The position numbers and the translations under genes are program-made. Below, piece after piece: positions 1 through 5,626 of a stretch of DNA of 7,245 bases. This stretch comes from an uncultured Porphyromonadaceae bacterium (GTDB taxonomy: Bacteria; Bacteroidota; Bacteroidia; Bacteroidales; Muribaculaceae): positions 1 through 7,245 of the forward strand of contig CABQCA010000116.1 of assembly GCA_902462525.1 (NCBI GenBank), written 5' to 3'. Within the stretch, counting starts at the first letter, position 1; the number at the start of each line of letters is the position of its first letter. Under the pieces are notes generated by a model. That model searched no databases. It was not told the DNA's origin and saw only the letters and a program-made list of their open reading frames with translations.

Positions 1-822
1 TGGTGTTTCTGGATTCCGGCAATAATAGCTTTGGGCGGTGCTCTTTGGCTCTACATCGGTTTGCGCGACGATCCGCGTTCGGTAGGCCTGCCGGAGCTTC
101 CCGGCACAAGCACCGGAAAAAAAGAAGGTAAAAAGTCGGCATCGTACTCCAAGTTCCTCAAGGTGATGGTGTGGACAAACCGCTGGATATGGACCCTTTG
201 CATCGCCAATATATTTGTGTATGTGATGCGCATGGGTATTCTGGACTGGGGTCCTAAATTCCTTACCGAGGCACGCGGTATGTCGATAGAAATGGCGGCC
301 CTCACCGTAGCGATTTTCGAAATGTGCGCCATCGTGGGCACTATCGCCGCCGGCTGGGCCACCGACCATATTTTCAAGGGCAAGGCTCACCGTATGTGTC
401 TGGTGTGCATGTTCGGCGCCGTTCTCTTCATGACGCTCTTCATTGTTCTCACAGGCATTCCGACGGCGCTTAGCGTAGCGCTCCTTGCCATGGCCGGCTT
501 CTTCATCTACGGTCCGCAGGCTCTCATCGGCATAGCCTCGGCAAATCAGGCTACCAAGGACGCCTCGGCCACAGCCAACGGCCTGGCCGGTATCTTCGGC
601 TACGTCGGCTCCTTCCTGTCTGCTATAGGTATCGGCATTATTTCCGACAAATACGGCTGGAACACCGTGTTCATGCTTATCATAGCAGTAGGTATCCTCG
701 GCGCAATTACTTTTGTCACCATGTGGAAGGCGCCGCGCGACGGCTACGGACGCTCCAACGATTTCTATGAAAAAGAAGAAGCTCTCGCACGGGCTGAAGA
801 CCTTAACGATACTGACATATGA
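1..822 (+). CDS. Organophosphate:phosphate antiporter (MFS, GlpT/UhpT type), C-terminal half
   Basis: This is the 3' part of a major facilitator gene. The frame is open from base 1 and ends at TGA 820-822, giving 273 residues; the start lies upstream of the window. The visible part covers the end of TM6, the charged central loop and TM7-TM12. Three features point to the organophosphate:Pi antiporter family: RDDPRSVGLP at 22-31 after TM6, which resembles the RDTPxSxGLP of GlpT and UhpC; VMRMGILDW at 75-83, where R77 aligns with the phosphate-binding TM7 arginine of GlpT (R269); and FIYGPQALIG before TM11. Family members exchange glycerol-3-phosphate, hexose phosphates or similar compounds for inorganic phosphate across the inner membrane. 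The substrate cannot be read from this half. The next gene, a phosphatase, overlaps its stop codon, which suggests that the imported compound is dephosphorylated in the cytoplasm. A TTG at 31 is not a credible start because it lies inside TM6. Confidence 0.9.
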   Translation, partial: WCFWIPAIIALGGALWLYIGLRDDPRSVGLPELPGTSTGKKEGKKSASYSKFLKVMVWTNRWIWTLCIANIFVYVMRMGILDWGPKFLTEARGMSIEMAALTVAIFEMCAIVGTIAAGWATDHIFKGKAHRMCLVCMFGAVLFMTLFIVLTGIPTALSVALLAMAGFFIYGPQALIGIASANQATKDASATANGLAGIFGYVGSFLSAIGIGIISDKYGWNTVFMLIIAVGILGAITFVTMWKAPRDGYGRSNDFYEKEEALARAEDLNDTDI

Positions 823-1688
823 TGACTGAAGAATTCAAAGAATACATCAGCCCCCTGAGTCATGAAGAGCTCATGGAGGCATGCCGGAAAATCAAGCATG
901 TCGCACTCGACATGGACGGAACCATCTACATGGGCTCGCAACTCTTTCCGTTTACTAAAAGTTTTCTCAAAGGATTGACAGACAACGGTATCGCCTATTC
1001 GTTCCTTACGAATAATCCGACACGCAGCCGAGCCGACTATCTTAAGAAACTCGAGAAACTCGGTATCGATGCGACACCCGAGCAGATGTACACCACGGCT
1101 GTGGCTACCATCGAATATCTCAAAGCCAGAATGCCTGAAGTGAAGCGAATCTTCGCTACCGGCACACCTTCTATGATAAAGGAATTTGAAGAAGCCGGCT
1201 ATGAAATGACAGGCGAAGACCCCGACGACATGCCCGATCTGCTGCTTGTCGCATTCGACACCACGCTCACTTACAGCCGTCTGTGCCATGCATCATGGCT
1301 TGCAGCGCAGGGCATTCCATATATAGCCACCAATCCCGACCGCGTGTGCCCGACCGACCTGCGGACGGTGCTTGTCGACTGCGGTTCGCTCTGCAAGTGC
1401 ATAGAACATGCCACCGGACGTCAGCCCGACCTTGTCATAGGCAAGCCGAATCCCGATATGCTTTCAGGGATTATGTATCATTACGGTTACCAGCCCGATG
1501 AAATCGCCATGTGCGGCGACCGTATCTACACCGATGTTGCCACTGCGCAGAACGCCGGCGCTTTCGGAGTGCTCGTTCTGTCTGGCGAAACAACTCTGCA
1601 GACGGCCCTCGAATCCGAGCGGCCGCCGCTGCTGACGGCTCTCGATCTTTCTGTATTCGGAAAATTACTAATCGAATCCAAATCCTGA
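819..1688 (+). CDS. HAD-IIA family sugar/glycerol phosphatase (NagD/AraL/PGP-like)
   Basis: The product is a 289-residue cytoplasmic hydrolase of the haloacid dehalogenase superfamily with a C2a cap. Motif I is DMDGTIY, with nucleophile D31 and general acid/base D33. Motif II is FLTNNPTRSR with T64 and the N65-N66 pair typical of NagD-like enzymes. Motif III is IGKPNPD with K209. Motif IV is CGDRIYTD with D234 and D239 for magnesium binding. The cap between motifs II and III includes VAFDTTLTY (D147) and ATNPD (170-174), both characteristic of subclass IIA. The length is slightly above the usual 250-280, with about 25 extra N-terminal residues before motif I. Family members dephosphorylate glycerol phosphate, pentose and hexose phosphates, UMP or p-nitrophenyl phosphate, so the natural substrate is open. 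The start ATG at 819 overlaps the transporter stop (ATGA); a second ATG at 822 would remove one residue. No Shine-Dalgarno is present, so translation is probably coupled to the upstream gene. Confidence 0.9.
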   Translation: MMTEEFKEYISPLSHEELMEACRKIKHVALDMDGTIYMGSQLFPFTKSFLKGLTDNGIAYSFLTNNPTRSRADYLKKLEKLGIDATPEQMYTTAVATIEYLKARMPEVKRIFATGTPSMIKEFEEAGYEMTGEDPDDMPDLLLVAFDTTLTYSRLCHASWLAAQGIPYIATNPDRVCPTDLRTVLVDCGSLCKCIEHATGRQPDLVIGKPNPDMLSGIMYHYGYQPDEIAMCGDRIYTDVATAQNAGAFGVLVLSGETTLQTALESERPPLLTALDLSVFGKLLIESKS

Positions 1689-3904
1689 TGAAACAACGAT
1701 TTTCACGTTGTGTGGCAGCAATGGCTCTCGTGGCCATTGCCGCCACACCCGCTTATGCCGAGATTGTCGAAATTTCGACTCCGGCGACATCGCTCGTACT
1801 CGACGCCAAAAAAGGATCGGCACTGAAGCATCTCTATTACGGCGCCAAGATTAGCGACAAGGACAGTTTCGACCAGCTCCGTCGCGACGGCGGCCGAGCT
1901 CTCGATGCCTATCCGGCCTACGGTATGAACAACAACAGCGAGACTGCCATAGCCGCAACGCATGCCGACGGTAATATGACCCTCGAATTGGTGGTCGACG
2001 GCGTAGAAAAGAAGAGCGAGGACGGCGCCGACATTACTACTGTAAAACTCAAGGACACCTACTACCCCTTCTATGTGAACGTGAACTACCGCACTCGTCC
2101 CGGACAGGACGTCATCGAGACTTGGAGCGAAATAAGCCACGGCGAGAAAGGCGAAGTCACACTCACACAGTTCGCATCGGGCTATCTGCCGGTGCGCTAC
2201 GGAAACGTGTGGCTGTCGCATCTCTACGGCACAAACCATAACGAGGGGCATCTTGAAGCCGAGCCTCTGACACACGGCATGAAGGTGATTAAGAACACCG
2301 ACGGCGTGCGCAACTCACACACGGCACATTCGGAAGTGATGCTGTCGCTCGACGGAGAGCCGGCCGAAGAGAGCGGCCGTGTAATCGGTGCGGCCCTGTG
2401 CTACAGCGGCAACTACAAGTTGCGCTTCGACACCGACCACACCGATTATCATCATTTTTTTGCCGGCATAAATGAGGAAAATTCGGCATATAAAATCAAG
2501 AAAGGCGACGTGTTCGCCACGCCGCAGCTGGCACTGAGCTTTTCCGACGAAGGCCTCGGCGGTGTGAGCCGCAATTTCCACCGATGGGCGCGTAAATATG
2601 CCATTGCCCATGGCGACGTGCCGAGAAAAGTGCTGCTCAACAGCTGGGAAGGTGTGTACTTCGACATCGATGAAGCCGGCATGAACCGCATGATGGAAGA
2701 CATCGCGGACCTCGGCGGCGAACTTTTCGTGATGGACGACGGATGGTTCGGCGTCAAATATCCGCGAAACAACAGCAAGACTGGACTCGGCGACTGGACT
2801 GTTGACACCAAAAAGCTTCCCAACGGAATTCAGGGCCTCATAGACACCGCCAAAAAGCACGGCATAAGATTCGGCATATGGATTGAGCCTGAAATGACAA
2901 ACAGCCTTAGCGAACTCTACGAGAAGCACCCTGAATATGTGCTTGTGCCCTCGAACCGCAAACCAGTCTTCGGCCGCGGCGGCACACAGCTTGTGCTTGA
3001 TCTTGCAAACCCGAAGGTGCAGGACCTTGTATTCACGGTTGTCGATACTCTGATGACAAAATATCCTGAAATCGACTACATAAAGTGGGATGCCAACATG
3101 GCGGTGCGCAACCACGGCTCTCAGTATCTGTCGCCCGACCGCCAGAGCCATCTTTTCATTGATTATCACAGAGGATTCGCCAAGGTTCTCGACAGAATCC
3201 GTGCCAAATATCCCGATGTGACAATCCAGGCCTGCGCCAGCGGCGGCGGTCGGGCCAATTACGGCGTTATGCCGTGGTTCGATGAGTTCTGGGTGAGCGA
3301 CAACACCGATGCTCTGCAGCGTGTGTTCCTCCAGTGGGGCGACAGCTATTTCTTTCCGCCCACGACTATGGCCAGTCATATAAGTGCTGCTCCCAATCAC
3401 CAGACACACCGCAATATTCCCATGAAGTACCGTATCGACGTGGCCATGAGCGGGCGTATGGGCATGGAAATGCAGCCATCGGCCATGAGCGAGGCTGAAA
3501 AAGCCATGTGCCGCAAAGCCATCGGCGAGTACAAGAGCCTGGTGCGTCCCGTGCTGACGGACGGCGACATTTACCGTCTTCATTCGCCCTACGACGGTAA
3601 AGGCGTGGCATCGCTGATGTACGTGACACCTGACAAGAGCAGGGCAGTGTACTACTGGTGGAAGACCGAAGCTTTCCAGAACCAGCAACTTCCGAGAGTA
3701 AAGATGGCCGGTCTTGATCCCGACAGACTTTACAAGGTGACTGAGCTGAACTCCATCGATGTGAAACCGCTTTCGTTCGAAGGCAAGGTTTTCTCGGGTA
3801 AGTTTCTGATGGATAACGGTCTCGAAATGCCCCTGAACTACAACGTCGCCAAGGACGAGCGCAACGAGTGGGGCAGCCGTGTGCTTTACCTGCAGGCACA
3901 ATAA
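1688..3904 (+). CDS. Secreted GH36 alpha-galactosidase (melibiase)
   Basis: The 738-residue precursor has a type I signal peptide: KQR, a hydrophobic run at 9-19 and AYA at 22-24, so cleavage is expected after A24 with release into the periplasm. No lipobox is seen. The architecture is that of full-length GH36: an N-terminal beta-sandwich (about 25-310), a TIM barrel (about 315-640) and a C-terminal beta domain. Conserved blocks are NSWEG 318-322, MDDGWFG 349-355, GIWIEPEM 396-403, LVLDLANP around D438, IKWDAN with nucleophile D468, CASGGGR 516-522 and VSDNTDA with acid/base D538. The 70-residue gap between the catalytic aspartates fits the family. The enzyme should remove terminal alpha-galactose from raffinose-type oligosaccharides, galactomannan branches or alpha-galactosylated glycoconjugates; alpha-N-acetylgalactosaminidase activity also occurs in GH36. 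The start ATG shares one base with the phosphatase stop (TGATG). The frame stays open upstream to a GTG at 1511, but that extension is the phosphatase gene read out of frame and would bury the signal peptide. Confidence 0.95.
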   Translation: MKQRFSRCVAAMALVAIAATPAYAEIVEISTPATSLVLDAKKGSALKHLYYGAKISDKDSFDQLRRDGGRALDAYPAYGMNNNSETAIAATHADGNMTLELVVDGVEKKSEDGADITTVKLKDTYYPFYVNVNYRTRPGQDVIETWSEISHGEKGEVTLTQFASGYLPVRYGNVWLSHLYGTNHNEGHLEAEPLTHGMKVIKNTDGVRNSHTAHSEVMLSLDGEPAEESGRVIGAALCYSGNYKLRFDTDHTDYHHFFAGINEENSAYKIKKGDVFATPQLALSFSDEGLGGVSRNFHRWARKYAIAHGDVPRKVLLNSWEGVYFDIDEAGMNRMMEDIADLGGELFVMDDGWFGVKYPRNNSKTGLGDWTVDTKKLPNGIQGLIDTAKKHGIRFGIWIEPEMTNSLSELYEKHPEYVLVPSNRKPVFGRGGTQLVLDLANPKVQDLVFTVVDTLMTKYPEIDYIKWDANMAVRNHGSQYLSPDRQSHLFIDYHRGFAKVLDRIRAKYPDVTIQACASGGGRANYGVMPWFDEFWVSDNTDALQRVFLQWGDSYFFPPTTMASHISAAPNHQTHRNIPMKYRIDVAMSGRMGMEMQPSAMSEAEKAMCRKAIGEYKSLVRPVLTDGDIYRLHSPYDGKGVASLMYVTPDKSRAVYYWWKTEAFQNQQLPRVKMAGLDPDRLYKVTELNSIDVKPLSFEGKVFSGKFLMDNGLEMPLNYNVAKDERNEWGSRVLYLQAQ

Positions 3905-3923
3905 TCGGTATTACAAATAATTT

Positions 3924-3967
3924 AAGGTCGCCGTGGTCCGAAATGGATACGGTGACCTTGTTTTTTT
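3924..3967 (+). terminator. Strong rho-independent terminator after the GH36 gene
   Basis: An 11-bp stem pairs AAGGTCGCCGT (3924-3934) with ACGGTGACCTT (3949-3959), with a single G-U wobble. A 14-nt loop lies between the arms and could form a further TCC/GGA pairing around GAAAT. One G and then seven T residues (3961-3967) follow. It starts 19 bases after the GH36 stop and closes the transporter-phosphatase-galactosidase unit. Confidence 0.92.
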
Positions 3968-3968
3968 C

Positions 3969-3998
3969 TTGCTGTTATGGGAATTTTGTTTACCTTTG
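3969..3998 (+). promoter_or_regulatory. Bacteroidota-type promoter for the TM2-domain gene
   Basis: TACCTTTG at 3991-3998 matches the Bacteroidota -7 consensus TAnnTTTG exactly. TTG at 3969-3971, a match to the core of the -33 element TTTG, lies 19 bases upstream. Transcription would start near 4003-4006 and give a leader of roughly 20 bases before ATG 4027. The -33 element directly abuts the T-tract of the preceding terminator, so the two signals share a very compact spacer. Confidence 0.65.
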
Positions 3999-4026
3999 TA
4001 GAATAATAACCAATGAACTGAAAGAT

Positions 4027-4413
4027 ATGAAACAATGTCCTAACTGCCGCAACTACAACGAGGATTACGCACGCTTCTGCTCGAACTGCGGCCATACATT
4101 CGACACTCAGCACACCACCACACCTCCGCCTGTGTATCCGGTGTACAACAACAACGATCCTTTTACAAGCGGACCTGAAGGGAAAAGCCGTGGTGTGGCA
4201 GCGTTGCTGGCAATTTTTCTCGGAGCTTTCGGTATCCACTATTTTTATCTCGGCAAGACCGGAGCCGGGCTGTTGTGCATCCTGCTGACACTGGTGTCGT
4301 GTTCGCTGTGGTCGATGCTGACGTTTGTTCAGGGCATCTATATGCTGTGTATCAACAACGAGCAGTTCCGCGAGAAGTACGTAACAACCACTTCGTCGTT
4401 CCCTCTGTTCTGA
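4027..4413 (+). CDS. Zinc-ribbon and TM2-domain membrane protein
   Basis: The product is a small membrane protein of 128 residues. The N-terminus is a zinc ribbon, CPNC (C4, C7) and CSNC (C18, C21), of the zinc_ribbon_2 type. A proline- and asparagine-rich linker follows at about 28-50. The TM2 domain occupies about 52-110: a first hydrophobic helix, the conserved turn GIHYFYLGKTG at 68-78 and a second helix at about 79-108. TM2 proteins of this form are widespread in bacteria, but their role is not established, so none is assigned. The start is ATG 4027, because this puts the first CPNC at residues 4-7; the frame is also open upstream through the terminator and promoter, which is not coding. 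The bases AACTGAAAGAT before the ATG contain only a weak purine stretch. The gene has its own promoter-like sequence and terminator, so it appears monocistronic. Confidence 0.88.
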   Translation: MKQCPNCRNYNEDYARFCSNCGHTFDTQHTTTPPPVYPVYNNNDPFTSGPEGKSRGVAALLAIFLGAFGIHYFYLGKTGAGLLCILLTLVSCSLWSMLTFVQGIYMLCINNEQFREKYVTTTSSFPLF

Positions 4414-4417
4414 TTTT

Positions 4418-4440
4418 TCGCGGTTCGTCGCCGCGATTTT
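4418..4440 (+). terminator. Short GC-rich terminator hairpin after the TM2-domain gene
   Basis: A 6-bp stem pairs TCGCGG (4418-4423) with CCGCGA (4431-4436) around a 7-nt loop, and TTTT (4437-4440) follows. It lies 4 bases after the stop codon. The stem is short and the T-run has only four residues, so termination may be partial and some transcription could continue into the EamA gene. Confidence 0.6.
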
Positions 4441-4441
4441 C

Positions 4442-4455
4442 AGCAAAATTTTGCT
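4442..4455. promoter_or_regulatory. Perfect 14-bp palindrome, candidate operator
   Basis: AGCAAAATTTTGCT is identical to its own reverse complement over all 14 bases. It sits 57 bases before the EamA start and its last base is the first base of the promoter-like TAAATTTG. A dyad at this place could bind a dimeric repressor. It could also be a chance feature of AT-rich intergenic DNA. No regulator gene is present in the window to support a specific match. Confidence 0.4.
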
Positions 4456-4462
4456 AAATTTG
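4455..4462 (+). promoter_or_regulatory. Probable -7 promoter element for the EamA-DUF4250-helicase run
   Basis: TAAATTTG matches the Bacteroidota -7 consensus TAnnTTTG. No TTTG or TTG is found about 19 bases upstream, where the sequence instead falls in the terminator hairpin of the TM2 gene, so the promoter would be weak or need an activator. Transcription would start near 4467-4470, giving a leader of about 42-45 bases. Confidence 0.5.
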
Positions 4463-4511
4463 CATTCGGAACCACACAGAAGGAGGTTCTGATAAAAGCA
4501 AAGTAAGATAC

Positions 4512-5441
4512 ATGACGAGTTCTAACGGCCGACTTAAAATGATCGGTGGTACCATTTTGGGCCACCTTGCGGGCATAATCACCATTTCGATGTGGGGGTA
4601 TTCCTTCGTATCGTCGAAAGTGCTGCTGGAGCACGGCCTCGGACCGGTGGAAATCTATGTACTGCGTTTTCTTCTTGCCTACTTGATAGTACTGTGTCTT
4701 AACCATAAACGACTGACGGCCCATACAATCGGCGAAGAAGCTCTTTTCGCAGTATGCGGTCTATGCGCGGGCTCGCTTTATTTCATTGCCGAGAATACGG
4801 CTCTGGAGTACACTCTCGCCACCAATGTGTCGCTGCTGACATCTATGTCGCCGCTGATAACAGCGCTTCTTGTGGCGCTTATTTACAAGACCGAGAAGCT
4901 TGGTGTCGGTTCGTGGGTAGGGTCTGCGATAGCCGTAATGGGTGTTGTTTGCGTTGTGTTCAACAGTTCTCACTCGCTTGAGGTGCGGCCTTTAGGCGAC
5001 TTTCTGTCGCTTGCCGCAGCTTTCAGCTGGGCAATCTACTCCCTTGTGCTCCGGCGTCTCAACGCCCGCTACGATGTGTGGTTTATCACCCGTAAAACAT
5101 TTTTCTATGGCCTTGTGACTGCTGTCCCTTTCCTTATTTTCGAGCGCGATACCGTCAACATTATTGAATCCATACAGCAGCCTGCAGTCTGGGGCAATCT
5201 TCTGTTCCTCGGACTCGGAGCCTCGACTGTGGCCTATGTGCTGTGGGCGCTGACAGTAAAGCAGGTTGGCGCCGTGCGTGCCAATAACTATATGTATCTT
5301 CAGCCGGTTATAACGCTCGTCGTTTCGGCGGTCGTGCTCGGCGAGAAGATAACCTTACTCGGCTGCACGGGTATTGTGCTGATTATCGGCGGACTTTGGC
5401 TGGGTGAAAATATCAACAAATACCTTGCACGAAACGTATAG
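4512..5441 (+). CDS. EamA-family (DMT superfamily) transporter
   Basis: The product is a 309-residue inner-membrane protein with about ten hydrophobic helices arranged as two EamA repeats (about 18-150 and 162-300), the usual length and layout for the drug/metabolite transporter superfamily. First-repeat landmarks are MWGYSFVSSK 27-36, the IYVLRF arginine R52, and ENTALEYT 94-101 leading into SLLTSMSPL (P114). Second-repeat landmarks are AFSWAIYSL 170-178 and MYLQPVITLV 261-270 followed by LGEK 276-279. Members of this family typically export amino acids, metabolites or drugs, or act as permeases; the sequence does not identify the substrate. ATG 4512 is the best start. A second ATG at residue 10 is possible, since the first nine residues are polar and lie outside the first helix. 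The stop TAG is followed 4 bases later by the DUF4250 start. Confidence 0.9.
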   Translation: MTSSNGRLKMIGGTILGHLAGIITISMWGYSFVSSKVLLEHGLGPVEIYVLRFLLAYLIVLCLNHKRLTAHTIGEEALFAVCGLCAGSLYFIAENTALEYTLATNVSLLTSMSPLITALLVALIYKTEKLGVGSWVGSAIAVMGVVCVVFNSSHSLEVRPLGDFLSLAAAFSWAIYSLVLRRLNARYDVWFITRKTFFYGLVTAVPFLIFERDTVNIIESIQQPAVWGNLLFLGLGASTVAYVLWALTVKQVGAVRANNYMYLQPVITLVVSAVVLGEKITLLGCTGIVLIIGGLWLGENINKYLARNV

Positions 5442-5445
5442 AACA

Positions 5446-5622
5446 ATGGATCTACCCCGCGACCCTTTCATACTTCTGAGCTACATCAACACAAAACTGC
5501 GCGACGATTACAGCGATCTTGATTCGTTGTGCGCCGATCTGCAGATCGACCGTTCCGAACTTGAAAAAACTCTCGGCGAGGCCGGATTCGAGTATATGCC
5601 GCAGATAAATCAGTTCCGATAG
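5446..5622 (+). CDS. DUF4250 domain-containing small protein
   Basis: The 58-residue product matches my recollection of the DUF4250 family over its whole length: MDLPRDPF at the N-terminus, LLSYINTKLRDDY at 10-22, a central LDSLCADLQIDRSELEKTL stretch and the terminal NQFR. It is soluble and acidic, and the middle section looks like a compact helix-turn-helix or winged-helix fold (an inference from helix pattern). I know of no established function. The start is ATG 5446, 4 bases after the EamA stop; the open frame extends further upstream to 5404, but that overlaps the transporter's last codons and is not family-like. The helicase start follows its stop after 4 bases, so the gene is almost certainly co-transcribed with both neighbours. 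No Shine-Dalgarno is seen; A-rich bases precede the start. Confidence 0.88.
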   Translation: MDLPRDPFILLSYINTKLRDDYSDLDSLCADLQIDRSELEKTLGEAGFEYMPQINQFR

Positions 5623-5626
5623 CCTT

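Noticed and set aside
765..1289. A 174-codon minus-strand frame opposite the phosphatase gene
   Set aside because: It crosses the transporter-phosphatase junction and has no domain; the sense frame has all four HAD motifs.
1511..1687. A 59-residue N-terminal extension of the alpha-galactosidase from a GTG
   Set aside because: It is the phosphatase gene read in another frame, is rich in arginine, and would place the clear signal peptide internally. ATG 1688 is the better start.
2454..2460. A run of seven T residues within the GH36 gene as a possible slippage site
   Set aside because: The frame continues correctly through it as His-His-Phe-Phe-Ala and the protein is full length, so there is no sign of frameshifting or phase variation.
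2315..3901. A 528-codon open frame on the minus strand opposite the alpha-galactosidase gene
   Set aside because: It lies wholly inside a gene with every GH36 catalytic block, its translation resembles no family I recognise, and antisense frames this long are common when the sense codons are GC-biased at the third position.
3868..4026. A longer TM2-domain protein starting inside the GH36 gene
   Set aside because: The extension would translate a terminator hairpin and a promoter; starting at 4027 places the zinc-ribbon cysteines at the expected N-terminal position.
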